This document shows, one piece after another, positions 9,282 through 17,580 of a stretch of DNA of 32,474 bases. This DNA comes from Candidatus Methylobacter oryzae (lineage in GTDB: Bacteria > Pseudomonadota > Gammaproteobacteria > Methylococcales > Methylomonadaceae): positions 1 through 32,474 of the forward strand of contig CAMAUL010000036.1 of NCBI GenBank assembly GCA_945861405.1. Direction: 5' to 3'. The notes under the pieces are model-generated. The model ran no database searches. It saw only the letters and a list, made by a program, of their open reading frames with translations, and had not been told where the DNA came from. Numbering within the stretch: the stretch's first letter is position 1; each line of letters begins with the position of its first letter. A program made the translations under genes and the position numbers.

Positions 9282-9481
9282 TGTCGGCATCCGACAAACC
9301 GCTCCTGGTAAAATGCCCTAACTGCGGATGTTCTGTACCCTGGGTTCCTGAACAACTATCCAAGCCCTTCTGTTCTGAACGGTGTAAATTGATTGACTTG
9401 GGCGAATGGGCAATGGAAGAAAAAAGAATTCCGGGGGAGTCATTGCCGATGGATAGCGAAGACGATACTTTCTTTCATTAA
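9281..9481 (+). CDS. yacG: DNA gyrase inhibitor / zinc protein YacG
   Basis: YacG is a small zinc-finger protein that binds GyrB and inhibits gyrase in E. coli. The 66 residues hold the four zinc ligands C12, C15, C31 and C35 (KCPNCG and FCSERCK), then the conserved [15 protein letters not shown] and an acidic tail. It is the last gene of the coaE-zapD-yacG run. The next gene has very different composition, so the operon probably ends here. Confidence 0.95.
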   Translation: MSASDKPLLVKCPNCGCSVPWVPEQLSKPFCSERCKLIDLGEWAMEEKRIPGESLPMDSEDDTFFH

Positions 9482-9571
9482 CAGGAATAGACTACGCGAC
9501 TCGAACGATATTCTACGTACCTCAGCGCGTCCTATAAACACAGATTAATTGGATTTTGTAGGTGAGATGTC

Positions 9572-10396
9572 ATGGATAAAACAGGAACACTTTATAAGCT
9601 AACATTTTCTAACGGGAAGTCTTACATAGGTATAACTAAGCACTCCATCGAACATCGTATAAAAATACATATCCGTGCTTCAAGGAGTGGTAGAAAATTA
9701 GCTATTTATAATGCTATAAGAAAATATGGGGAGGACTCTTTTAAAATACACGTTCTTGCCATGGATAATCCAGATAACTTGCCAATGCTGGAAATAAATG
9801 CCATTAAAAAGTATGGCACATTTGGCGTCGGCGGATATAACTTAACCGCTGGAGGAGAAGGTACGCTTGGTAGAACTTTTACAGTTTCAGAAGAAACAAA
9901 AGCGAAAATATCGGAAACAACAAAAGGAAGAGTAGGAAAGCCACTTTCAAGCGAAACAAAGAAGAAATTACGCGATGCAAATATAGATAAAAAAGCATCC
10001 GAAGCGACAAAAAATAAAATTTCTATTGCGCTTATGGGAAAACAAAAAGGAAAGATTACTTCTGAAGAAACAAAAGCAAAAATATCCGTCTCTTTAACAG
10101 GTAGGAAGCTAACAGAAGAACAAAAATACAATCTTGCTAAAAGCCGTGAAGGTAAAATTACCGGCATGACAGGAAAGTCACATTCAGAAGAAACAAAACA
10201 AAAAATATCCATTAGTCGTATTGGGAAACACCCTGATTACCAGCACTCAGACGAAACAAAGCGAAAAATTTCAGCAGGTAATAAGGGAAAGGTTATATCA
10301 GAAGAATCAAAAGCAAAAATGTCAGCGGCTGCTAAAAATAGACAAGCAAGAAATAGACTTGAAAAAGGCAACACCGCATCGTCTATAATTTTTTAA
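9572..10396 (+). CDS. free-standing GIY-YIG endonuclease with NUMOD3 repeats
   Basis: The N-terminus (LYKLTFSNGKSYIGIT, then a basic helix and NAIRKYGEDSF) is the GIY-YIG nuclease fold in a variant form. The rest of the 274 residues is about eight imperfect copies of a SEETKxKIS...GK motif, which matches NUMOD3, the DNA-binding module of phage and intron homing endonucleases (SegA/I-TevI type). The gene is markedly AT-rich and lysine-rich compared with its neighbours, a sign of transfer. A GGTGAG site precedes the ATG. No intron features are evident around it. Homing activity and the recognition site are inferred; proximity to ssb may reflect targeting of that locus. Confidence 0.85.
   Translation: MDKTGTLYKLTFSNGKSYIGITKHSIEHRIKIHIRASRSGRKLAIYNAIRKYGEDSFKIHVLAMDNPDNLPMLEINAIKKYGTFGVGGYNLTAGGEGTLGRTFTVSEETKAKISETTKGRVGKPLSSETKKKLRDANIDKKASEATKNKISIALMGKQKGKITSEETKAKISVSLTGRKLTEEQKYNLAKSREGKITGMTGKSHSEETKQKISISRIGKHPDYQHSDETKRKISAGNKGKVISEESKAKMSAAAKNRQARNRLEKGNTASSIIF
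10359..10389 (+). promoter_or_regulatory. possible ssb promoter
   Basis: TTGAAA (10359-10364) and TATAAT (10384-10389) are separated by 19 bases, slightly long for sigma-70. They lie inside the 3' end of the endonuclease gene, 31 bases before ssb. A near-perfect AAGGAGGT ribosome site at 10409-10416 follows. Confidence 0.4.
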
Positions 10397-10420
10397 ATCA
10401 TTTAAATTAAGGAGGTAAAA

Positions 10421-10861
10421 ATGTCAAATGTTTTTTCATTTCACGGGACTGTCGGCCGTGATGCAGAAGTCCGATATCTTCCGTCAGGTCAGGCGGTATT
10501 GAATGTTACCGTAGCCAACAATATCGGCTTTGGCGATAAACAGCAAACGTTATGGATCAGGTGTGCAGTGTGGGGTAAACGCGCCGAAGGACAGCTGCAA
10601 AATTACCTGAAAAAAGGCCAGCAGGTGTTTGTCTCGGGCGAACTGAGTCAAAGCGAATATCGGGCGCAAGACGGATCGACTAAAACCAGCCTGGAGCTTA
10701 ATGCCAATATCATCGATTTGGTCGGTAAAAGAAACGAGTCAGGCCAGTCGTCGCAACAAAATTACCAGCCTTCCGGTGCGCCGCAAGGCCAACCATCTGC
10801 CCAACAAGCTCCTAGTCATGACAACTTTGATGCGCCATATGATGACGACATCCCGTTTTAA
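10421..10861 (+). CDS. ssb: single-stranded DNA-binding protein
   Basis: SSB coats single-stranded DNA in replication, repair and recombination and recruits partners through its tail. The 146-residue protein has the OB fold in residues 1-110 (start SNVFSFHGTVGRDAEVR, then WIRCAVWGKRAE). A Gln/Pro/Ser-rich linker follows, and the acidic C-terminal tip DDDIPF is the partner-binding peptide. It is shorter than E. coli SSB (178) only in the linker. The very strong ribosome site fits high expression. Confidence 0.96.
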   Translation: MSNVFSFHGTVGRDAEVRYLPSGQAVLNVTVANNIGFGDKQQTLWIRCAVWGKRAEGQLQNYLKKGQQVFVSGELSQSEYRAQDGSTKTSLELNANIIDLVGKRNESGQSSQQNYQPSGAPQGQPSAQQAPSHDNFDAPYDDDIPF

Positions 10862-10940
10862 ATAAAGAAAATAGTTACTGTTGGCAGCCATAAAAATCAG
10901 GAAAATGATGGCCGCAATAGGTTGAGATGACAGTCAAAAA

Positions 10941-10985
10941 AAAGACCACCTCAGAGAGAAAGGGCTTTAAGCCCAGGTGGTCTTT
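10941..10985 (-). terminator. terminator for the calcium-binding-type gene
   Basis: AAAGACCACCT (10941-10951) pairs with AGGTGGTCTTT (10975-10985) around an inner GGGCTT/AAGCCC stem. On the minus strand the stem is followed by a run of T (the A-run at 10936-10943 on +), so it is best as a terminator for the gene at 11111-12136. It may also stop ssb transcripts. Confidence 0.75.
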
Positions 10986-11110
10986 GTAAGAGAGATAATG
11001 CGACAAAACATGGCATCCAGCCGCTCTTGTCACTTATAGGTTAACAAAATATGCCGATAAGGTTTATTAGTACGAACACCTATATCAATAATCTCTACCC
11101 TATAGCCCTT

Positions 11111-12136
11111 TTATACACTCAAATTAATTTGCTGTATGGTTCCAGTTTTACCGTTTTCCATTAAATAAACGCCGGTCTCGGTAACTTCTCCCAGAGATTT
11201 ATTATCGGCGGTGCGTAACTGAAACGGTGTGGTAGCGTGTCCCAAATAAATCGCGCCTATGTTTTTATCCCCCAAGGCGATTAATTGCTGACTACCGTCT
11301 TCGTGCCGCTGCCAGATTCTTAAGCTGTTATAGATCGGGTCGGCCTCGTCAATAAAACTATTATTGTCGCTGTCATACTTGGCCAGTTCTGCAAATCCGT
11401 TGCCGGAATTCGGGCCGAACAATTCAGAACCGTTGTTGATAACGCCATCCTGATTCTTATCCATCGCCAGATAACCGCTGCCCGGTCTTAGCGCGGCGAT
11501 TTGCTCAGGCGTACCGTTGGCATCGATATCGAATTCAAAACGTGTTTGCGATAGTTCCGCCGCATTACCGTCAAAATTAATCACGAGAGGATCGACCTTC
11601 TTTTCAGAATCGCCAGCTGTGATGGTGAGATTGGTCTCCAAACGAAATTCGCGGCTCAAATTCAATTTAACTGAAAACTCGATACTTTTTCCGTCTTGCG
11701 TTTGAATTGTACCGGTAGCAGAAAAGCTTGAGCTTTCAGACTCCTGGTAAACGGTATGATGCTCGTAAACAAGGCCAAAACCCGCAGAGGGTTGTTGATT
11801 TTCTGGCGGCGGGGTTGCTTCTATAGCAACATTTGAGAGTTCAACATCGGTATCGGACTTCAATGCAGCCGGAGAAAGCAGCTTAAAATCCTGCCCGGTT
11901 ATTGCTTTAACCATGCGTTTTACAATGAGAAACTTAATACTATCATTGGCATCAAGCGCGCCGCTAAGATCCAATGATTGTTTATCGGTTTTAAGTGCTT
12001 GGGCTGAATCACTTAAGCTGAGCGTATCCGCTGGCTGCGCCTCGGTTTTCCATATCCGCAACGACTCGGACTCTTGAGAACTCTTTAAGAATTGATGCTG
12101 ACTGGTTAGCTGAATGGCAGAATTTTTGATGATCAT
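11111..12136 (-). CDS. protein with EF-hand-like calcium-binding loops
   Basis: I do not recognise a named gene. The 341-residue protein has no signal peptide. Its N-terminal 120 residues are polar, with a LSLSDSAQAL segment. A middle region, beta-strand-like, surrounds TIQTQDGKSIEFSVKL. Two Asp/Asn-rich loops, about residues 226-238 (DKNQDGVINNGSE) and 255-266 (DSDNNSFIDEAD), resemble EF-hand/dockerin calcium sites. The ELFG and LRIWQ boxes around them recur in a proteobacterial family of hypothetical and RTX-type proteins. Calcium binding is inferred. It is a single gene with a minus-strand terminator 125 bases downstream, convergent with ssb. Confidence 0.75.
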   Translation of the reverse strand: MIIKNSAIQLTSQHQFLKSSQESESLRIWKTEAQPADTLSLSDSAQALKTDKQSLDLSGALDANDSIKFLIVKRMVKAITGQDFKLLSPAALKSDTDVELSNVAIEATPPPENQQPSAGFGLVYEHHTVYQESESSSFSATGTIQTQDGKSIEFSVKLNLSREFRLETNLTITAGDSEKKVDPLVINFDGNAAELSQTRFEFDIDANGTPEQIAALRPGSGYLAMDKNQDGVINNGSELFGPNSGNGFAELAKYDSDNNSFIDEADPIYNSLRIWQRHEDGSQQLIALGDKNIGAIYLGHATTPFQLRTADNKSLGEVTETGVYLMENGKTGTIQQINLSV

Positions 12137-12254
12137 TAGCTTTGTCCCCTGAGATAAAGTTTGATGCTACAAAGTTAGCGGCTAACATCGGAATTAGTTT
12201 AGGCGACATGAGAAGCGACTGGCGGCCACCGCTACAGGACTGGATTGCTTGGTG

Positions 12255-12260
12255 TATAAT
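12255..12260 (+). promoter_or_regulatory. -10 box for the ASCH gene
   Basis: A perfect TATAAT lies 26 bases before the ATG at 12287. The -35 region is not convincing, so this is a tentative call. Confidence 0.35.
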
Positions 12261-12286
12261 GAAATTTTTGATAGATAGGATCAACA

Positions 12287-12619
12287 ATGGAAGCTTACCC
12301 CGAGAAAACCTGTTCGATAGACCGACTGGTCACTCATGCTAAACTGGTAGAAGCGACAAAAGCCGGAATGAAAACACAACAGCGTCGTGACGGCGTATAT
12401 GGCTGGCCAGGCGAAACCTTCGACCTGGACGGGATGACTTTTGTTGTGACCGATTTAAAACGCCAGCGTTTAGGCGATATGACCGATGCAGATGCCAAAG
12501 CAGAAGGCTATCCGAATCTGGATATGTACCGCGACATCATCTTAAAAATGCACGCAGGGATGACTTGGGAAGCCGACGCTCTGGTATGGGTGCATAGTTT
12601 TGCGGTTAAGACTGATTAG
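12287..12619 (+). CDS. ASCH (PUA-like) domain protein
   Basis: The 110 residues fit the ASCH superfamily, a PUA-like beta-barrel proposed to bind RNA or act on nucleotides. Visible signatures are TKAGMKTQQRRDGVYGWPGE (a lysine followed by a threonine/arginine pocket), DGMTFVVTDLKRQRLGDM and DADAKAEGYPN. It starts at an ATG behind a TATAAT box and is followed by a perfect terminator hairpin, so it is a one-gene unit divergent from the calcium-binding-type gene. Substrate is unknown. Confidence 0.75.
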   Translation: MEAYPEKTCSIDRLVTHAKLVEATKAGMKTQQRRDGVYGWPGETFDLDGMTFVVTDLKRQRLGDMTDADAKAEGYPNLDMYRDIILKMHAGMTWEADALVWVHSFAVKTD

Positions 12620-12636
12620 TTAACCGCATTAAACCT

Positions 12637-12665
12637 AAACCCTCGCCCTTTCCGGGCGAGGGTTT
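12637..12665. terminator. bidirectional terminator hairpin
   Basis: AAACCCTCGCCC (12637-12648) pairs perfectly with GGGCGAGGGTTT (12654-12665) around a five-base loop. It lies between convergent genes and overlaps the last bases of the acyltransferase gene, so it can serve both. Confidence 0.8.
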
Positions 12666-13755
12666 AATATTGCCGATCTTGTTTACATTCGATTAACGAT
12701 GCGGCGACAGCTGTTGCCTTCAGCTCATCAGAAATCAACGTGGCAGTTCTTTGAAGCGGCAACTCCATGTACCGGTACGAAATCATGGCGAACGCAAAAA
12801 CAACTGCGATGTAAACGAAAGTTAACCAGCCGACATAATTCCCCGTCACCAATTCCTGCCACAAATACACCGTGTAGGATATTCTCCCTAAATAGCACAG
12901 CCCCCTGTTTTTAAAAACAGCAGCAATCGATTTAATCTGCGTAGGCGTACCCAGCACCATCAACAGAATCAACACAGGGTAACAAACCGCCTTAACCTGC
13001 TTTTCGATGCCAACCGGCAAATAGCCTATACCAACAAGTAGCAGCGCGATAACGACCAACCAGACTGCGATGTGCATCCGGCGAATGCGGCTAATGATAT
13101 TTTCAGGCAACAGTGCGCAGCAGCAACCGGTGAGCAGAAAAATAAAGTACATTAAATATTCGCCAAAAAATAGATGCCCCGTCCTGCTCAATAACACCGA
13201 AGCGATGCTCAGGCCGCCTATCGCCAAACCAAAGCGCAAGCTGTTATTAATCAGCGGTACAAACAGCATCAACAACGGAAAAGCCAAGTAGAACTGCTCC
13301 TCATAAGCCAGCGTCCAGGTGTGCCCTGCAAACCAGGAGCAGCCATCAGGAAACGGCATATTGCATAAAAAAGAGGCTGAGGTGAGCGCCTGTTGCGGCG
13401 AAATTTCAATAATGCCGACTGCATTGAGCAGCAAAAGAGCCGATAGGTACAGCCAAAGCGGCGGAATAATCCGATAGAACCGGCGCACATAAAATGCGGG
13501 CAAACAAATCGTGCCAGTCCTGCTTTTTTCGGCGACAAGACCGGAATAAATCACAAAACCGCTAATTACAAAAAAGATCAAAACCCCCAGTTCGCCCAGT
13601 CTATCCAACTGATCTAAATAAGGAGCTAAAAGAGTTACCTCTAACCCGCTATAAACAAAAATATGCGACTGAATGACCATCACAACGGCCAGAAACCGCC
13701 AGACATCAATATAATCGATTCGTGCCGGTACAACTTCTTTATTGGTGTTACACAA
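12664..13755 (-). CDS. acyltransferase 3 family membrane protein
   Basis: The 363-residue protein is a polytopic membrane acyltransferase of the Acyltransferase_3 (OafA/YrhL/NodX) family, which O-acylates surface sugars. The start YIDVWRFLAVVMVIQSHIF carries the family Arg and His. RRFYRIIPPLW and GHTWTLAYEEQFYLAFPL are the other family boxes. About ten hydrophobic segments can be seen. There is no SGNH domain at the C-terminus, so it is the short form. The acceptor (LPS, exopolysaccharide or other) cannot be read from context. The gene stands alone, convergent with the ASCH gene. Confidence 0.9.
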   Translation of the reverse strand: MCNTNKEVVPARIDYIDVWRFLAVVMVIQSHIFVYSGLEVTLLAPYLDQLDRLGELGVLIFFVISGFVIYSGLVAEKSRTGTICLPAFYVRRFYRIIPPLWLYLSALLLLNAVGIIEISPQQALTSASFLCNMPFPDGCSWFAGHTWTLAYEEQFYLAFPLLMLFVPLINNSLRFGLAIGGLSIASVLLSRTGHLFFGEYLMYFIFLLTGCCCALLPENIISRIRRMHIAVWLVVIALLLVGIGYLPVGIEKQVKAVCYPVLILLMVLGTPTQIKSIAAVFKNRGLCYLGRISYTVYLWQELVTGNYVGWLTFVYIAVVFAFAMISYRYMELPLQRTATLISDELKATAVAASLIECKQDRQY

Positions 13756-13781
13756 GGTACTTATCCGGGTTCAGGAAATGA

Positions 13782-13856
13782 CGGGGCGAACAAGCCGCCC
13801 CGGTTTATGCGGGATTATTTCTTTTGACTGCGCCCGGTAAAAACAGCTTTTACCGG
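13782..13856. repeat. two hairpins downstream of hupE
   Basis: CGGGGCG/CGCCCCG (13782-13788 with 13796-13802) and CCGGTAAAA/TTTTACCGG (13834-13842 with 13848-13856) are perfect stems in the 150-base gap after the hupE-like gene. One may end its transcript; neither has a clear U-tract on the minus strand. Confidence 0.45.
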
Positions 13857-13905
13857 ATTGACTCTATTGAACAGCTATTTATTTAGCGGCGCACTATCTT
13901 GTTCA

Positions 13906-14469
13906 TTAACCGGCGGCTAAATAATACAAGCCACTGCTTAAGCAAACTAATGAAAACAGGGTATTAATGCGCTTTCCTGTAGTTAGTCCAATAACGCAGC
14001 CAGCCAAGCAAATGGCTAGGCTCATCAGCATTAACGATGAAAAATACGCTACGGCACTGGAATCAGCCGGAATTTCTGCGGCATGAGCATAGCCGTGGAA
14101 TAAGGCAAAAAACGAGACGCCCAGAAACAGTATTTTAGAGCGTTGTTTTTGGCTGATGGTAACCAGCAAGCCAAACGCCACCAGCGACAAGGCGATCAAT
14201 GATTCAACAAACGGTATTTGCACAGCTACAATGTTAAGCAAAGCGCCAGCCGCCATCAGCGCCAGAAAAACAGCTGGAAATGCAAACACCGCTTTGCCGC
14301 CCTGTTTCGCCGCAATCAAGCCCACCGCCATTAACACCAGCAAATGATCGATACCGGTTAAAGGGTGCAGTAAACCGCTGACCAAGCTGTGATCGATATG
14401 TCCGGTATGTGCGTAAAGCGAGGGTGATATGAGACATAAGGCGGCAATCAGCCAATTTTTAATGCGCAT
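13906..14469 (-). CDS. HupE/UreJ family membrane protein
   Basis: The 187-residue protein starts with a signal peptide (cleavage likely after SLYA, residue 20). It then has the HupE/UreJ hallmark HPLTGIDHLL (residues 35-44) and a second His box FALFHGYAHAAE. Six or so hydrophobic segments follow. Members associated with hydrogenase or urease operons are thought to move nickel or cobalt. No hydrogenase or urease gene is visible here, so the substrate is open. It lies downstream of the PRPP-synthetase-like gene on the same strand with a 120-base gap. Confidence 0.9.
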   Translation of the reverse strand: MRIKNWLIAALCLISPSLYAHTGHIDHSLVSGLLHPLTGIDHLLVLMAVGLIAAKQGGKAVFAFPAVFLALMAAGALLNIVAVQIPFVESLIALSLVAFGLLVTISQKQRSKILFLGVSFFALFHGYAHAAEIPADSSAVAYFSSLMLMSLAICLAGCVIGLTTGKRINTLFSLVCLSSGLYYLAAG

Positions 14470-14589
14470 AAGTGAGTCCTATTAAAGTTGTTAAATCAGG
14501 ATAAACAATGTTCGGCAAGCTTGCAGGCTATCATTGCGGTTAAAAAAGAACCCAGTCTATTAACTGGCCTGAGGTCTGTCAACGCTTTA

Positions 14590-15465
14590 TCAAGTAATTG
14601 CCTTAATCGCATCCGCAAGCAGGCTGTCGAGTTTGATGCAGGAGCTAGGATGGTCGATACTGTCGGTGCTCCAGATGATTTTGACTCCAGCTTCAAGAAT
14701 ATGGGCATAAGCATCATCGCAAAACAACGCGTGAGTCACGACGGCGTAGATGTCCTTGCAACCTGCGCCTTGCAGCAGTCCCGCCGCTTTGGCGAGCGTC
14801 CTACCGGTGCTGGCCATGTCGTCGATGATGACCACGGGTTGGCTACCAAAATCACGATCCGGCAAGGCCATCTCTACCTGTTTGTCCCCCAGCCGGTTTT
14901 TGTCGGCAATCGCGTAATCGAAACCGATATTGCCCGCGATAGCTTTAACCCATTGTTCCGATTCGCTGTCCGGGCCCAGGAGTAGCGCATGGTTGAATTG
15001 TTGTTTCAGGAAAACGCCGATTTGATCGGCGGCAGTCAGGCTAATCGCGTTTTTTATCGGAATCGCCTGGGTTAATGACGAGATACGGTGCAAATGCGGA
15101 TCGACGGTCAGCACATCGTCAAACAGGTCAGCCAGCAGCTTGCCGACGATGCGCTGGCTGACCGCCTCGCCGGGCTGGTTGGCGATGTCCTGACGCATAT
15201 AGCTTAAGTAAGGCGCAACCAACGTGAGGCGTTTAGCGCCTAATTCCCGTGCGGTGGTAGCGCACAGCAACAACTCGATCAACTTGTCGTTGGGTTGATT
15301 AAGGCTGCGGCAGACGATAACGTGCTCGGGCAATGAGGGCGGCAGGCGGATCAAACTTTCGCCGTCAGGAAAATGATGCAGGACTACTTCGATCAGAGGC
15401 GCATCAAGCCGTTCAGCCAATCGTTGCGTCTGGCTTAAGTAATCGGGAAAGGCGAGTATCAACAT
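14590..15465 (-). CDS. ribose-phosphate pyrophosphokinase-like protein
   Basis: This is a PRPP-synthetase family protein, normally making PRPP from ribose 5-phosphate and ATP. Family boxes are FPDGES (residues 32-37), PYLSYMRQD with the catalytic-loop Arg, DPHLHRI in place of the common DLHxxQI, and the PRPP-binding loop VVIIDDMASTGRTL near residue 210. At 291 residues it is about 20-25 shorter than the housekeeping Prs and divergent, closer in style to archaeal or class III enzymes. It probably is not the only Prs of the cell. The phosphorylase-like gene upstream on the same strand suggests a shared salvage role. Confidence 0.85.
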   Translation of the reverse strand: MLILAFPDYLSQTQRLAERLDAPLIEVVLHHFPDGESLIRLPPSLPEHVIVCRSLNQPNDKLIELLLCATTARELGAKRLTLVAPYLSYMRQDIANQPGEAVSQRIVGKLLADLFDDVLTVDPHLHRISSLTQAIPIKNAISLTAADQIGVFLKQQFNHALLLGPDSESEQWVKAIAGNIGFDYAIADKNRLGDKQVEMALPDRDFGSQPVVIIDDMASTGRTLAKAAGLLQGAGCKDIYAVVTHALFCDDAYAHILEAGVKIIWSTDSIDHPSSCIKLDSLLADAIKAIT

Positions 15466-15830
15466 AGCTAGAATAATTCCGGTAACGACTCAACTGTCAA
15501 ATACAATGGAACGCGGATGAATCCTATAAACAAGATAATTTAAGTAACTACTCATGCCTTATTAAATCGCAAAGCCGACTTTGAACTGTCCAAAGCCAGC
15601 TTTGGACTCCAGAAAGCGTGGCTGCCGGAGTTCACCCTTATCGTTCTAAACTGCATGTTTTATGACGTTTAAAATCAGGCACCTGCCAGGGTAAGTCGTT
15701 TTTAAATCAGTGTTTATCCGTTTAATCTGTGTCATCCGTGTTCCATTAACCATTCTGAATAGCGATAAAAATCTTACACATCATAATCAATCAGCGTCAT
15801 CCGCGTTCTATTCTTAGCTATTGAATATAC
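15466..15830. other. 365-base gap with hairpins and direct repeats, no gene
   Basis: No coding region is credible. The gap holds two related palindromes: CAAAGCCGACTTTG at 15570-15583 and the nearly perfect GTCCAAAGCCAGCTTTGGAC at 15588-15607. It also holds a 24-base direct repeat (15724-15747 and 15789-15812, 20 of 24 identical) with core GTCATCCG. The repeats probably separate the two minus-strand genes into distinct transcripts, or modulate read-through. Confidence 0.6.
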
Positions 15831-17366
15831 TTAAAAGGCAATCAGCGACTTAATGATTTGCTCTTCGCTGCCTATCGTGTAGCCGTTGTTTTGGGCAGCC
15901 AAATCCTGGGCGAATTTAAAATCGGCAGGAAACTCGGCATAGATACGATATAAAATATCGCCTTTTTTTACCGGATTACCCAGTTTTTTTAACAAATCGA
16001 CGCCTGCTTTTTTCATTATAGGCGCACCGGCAAGCCGGGCGATTTTTGCCATTTGAAAGTTGTCGATACTGGTGACTACGCCGTCGCAATCCGCCACAAC
16101 CTCATGGCAAAGACTGCCGGGGCGCAGGTCGATTGTTTTTGCACCCTGCGCCTGAATCAGCGCATTCATCTTGGCTCCGGCCCGGCCCGATTCAAGTATA
16201 TCTCTGGCAATCGCATAGCCTTGTCCGCCGCGTACATCGGGATCGAATTCGATGATTCGCCCGGCCAGCTGCAAGGATTTCTGGCGCAAATCGAACGGCG
16301 CATCGGGATCGTTTTGCAGCACCTGCATAATATCCCGAGCTTCAAGTACCGGGCCTATACCCCGGCCTATCGGCTGGCGTCCATCGGTAATCATCACCTC
16401 CAGATGGATGTTCAGCCGGTCGCCGACAAACTCAAACAGTTTGCGCAAGGCCAGCGCCTGATTCATGTGCCGCACTTTAGCCGTGGGGCCGACCGGAATA
16501 TCGATAATCAAATGCGTGGAACCGGCTGCCAGTTTTTTGGACAGGATCGACGCCACCATTTGCCCCTGCGAATCGATGCCCAGCGGGCGTTCGACAGAAA
16601 TCAGCATGTCATCGACCGGCGCGAGTCTGGCCGTGCCGCCCCAAGCCAGGCAGCCGCGTTCCTGGCGCACGATGTCGTGCAGCTGATCCGGCGTCAAATT
16701 GACCTCGGTCAGCACTTCCATGGTGTCGGCTGTGCCTGCCGGTGAGGTGATCGCACGGCTGGAAGTTTTCGGTATCAACATGCCATGCGCGGCAACGATA
16801 GGTACGACCAGCATCGACGTACGATTGCCGGGGATGCCGCCGATGCAATGTTTATCGGCAACCAGCGATTCATGCCAGTTCATGGTGTCGCCGGATTGCA
16901 GCATAGCGCGAGTAAGGAAGAGCAGCTCATCACGATCCAGATTGTTTTGCCCGGTCGCGACCAGGAATGCGGTCATTTCCATTTTCGAGTAGCGGGTTTC
17001 AACAATATCGTTGGTTATACTGTTAAAGTCATCCTGACTGAGTCGTTCGCCGTTGATTTTGCGACGCACCGCATCCATTGACTTGGGCGCTTCCGCATAA
17101 TTGACGGTGACCAGGCAGCCTTCAGCGACATTGAGCTGCTTGAAGGCCTGCTCGGACAGCCCCAGTTCTCCCGGCTGAACGATGGAGCTATCATCGACCA
17201 CATTAAGAACGGCGAGTACCTTGGAACCGTTGGTGCTAACCTGGATTTTAGACAGCGCCTGAAAACCCTCAGTCCGGTAAATGGCGCACTCACGATGCAG
17301 ATAAGCGACGTTTTCATGGTAGGTATCGATAGCGATACGGCGAATTTGCAGGTTGTCATTGCTCAT
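15831..17366 (-). CDS. AMP phosphorylase / thymidine phosphorylase-like protein
   Basis: The 511-residue protein belongs to the long, archaeal-type branch of the pyrimidine-nucleoside phosphorylase family (putative thymidine phosphorylase 2 / AMP phosphorylase). An N-terminal extension of about 90 residues precedes the catalytic fold. [13 protein letters not shown] is the phosphate-binding box and [17 protein letters not shown] the substrate box. The C-terminal barrel domain (from about residue 420) has [14 protein letters not shown]. Archaeal relatives cleave nucleoside 5'-monophosphates with phosphate to give base and ribose 1,5-bisphosphate. Which nucleotide or nucleoside is used here is not readable. 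Start is the ATG at 17366. Confidence 0.9.
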   Translation of the reverse strand: MSNDNLQIRRIAIDTYHENVAYLHRECAIYRTEGFQALSKIQVSTNGSKVLAVLNVVDDSSIVQPGELGLSEQAFKQLNVAEGCLVTVNYAEAPKSMDAVRRKINGERLSQDDFNSITNDIVETRYSKMEMTAFLVATGQNNLDRDELLFLTRAMLQSGDTMNWHESLVADKHCIGGIPGNRTSMLVVPIVAAHGMLIPKTSSRAITSPAGTADTMEVLTEVNLTPDQLHDIVRQERGCLAWGGTARLAPVDDMLISVERPLGIDSQGQMVASILSKKLAAGSTHLIIDIPVGPTAKVRHMNQALALRKLFEFVGDRLNIHLEVMITDGRQPIGRGIGPVLEARDIMQVLQNDPDAPFDLRQKSLQLAGRIIEFDPDVRGGQGYAIARDILESGRAGAKMNALIQAQGAKTIDLRPGSLCHEVVADCDGVVTSIDNFQMAKIARLAGAPIMKKAGVDLLKKLGNPVKKGDILYRIYAEFPADFKFAQDLAAQNNGYTIGSEEQIIKSLIAF

Positions 17367-17457
17367 GGGATAAAATGGCTAGTAGATAACATGGATTGAT
17401 GATGCGGTTTGAGGTGAAGATTGTCAACCCGCCGGGCGTCAACTTACATAGTGGAGT

Positions 17458-17552
17458 GCAGGCTTTGCCTGCAAGTTGCGCTAGTTCGCAAGTTCAAGCG
17501 GAGAACTCAGATTGGGAAGCCTGTCCTGAGCTAGTCGAAGGACTCCAGCTTC
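17458..17552. repeat. intergenic palindromes before tag
   Basis: GCAGGC-TTT-GCCTGC (17458-17472) is a perfect hairpin. A second palindrome, about 17515-17552, pairs GGAAGC with GCTTCC and GTCCT with AGGAC around GAGCTAGTCGA. The latter looks like a decayed member of the GAGCTTGTCGAAG family seen at 18151 and 30309. Nothing coding is seen in 17367-17580. Confidence 0.5.
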
Positions 17553-17580
17553 CTATTTAACTTTAACACCAGGAACACCA

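Noticed and set aside
9884..10360. Array of SEETK-type repeats considered as a CRISPR or DNA tandem repeat
   Set aside because: Spacing is irregular, the repeats are protein-level and in frame, and there are no unique spacers of constant size.
12386..12418. RRDGVYGWPGE in the ASCH protein, like the RDGVYA peptide of the valS repeat
   Set aside because: The nucleotide sequence lacks the CAGGGATGG unit and palindromes; the residues belong to the ASCH family itself.
14488..14985. 165-codon plus-strand frame overlapping the PRPP-synthetase-like gene
   Set aside because: Mostly antisense of the conserved PRPP-binding region.
16053..16745. 230-codon plus-strand frame within the phosphorylase gene
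   Set aside because: Antisense of a well-supported enzyme gene; no family features.
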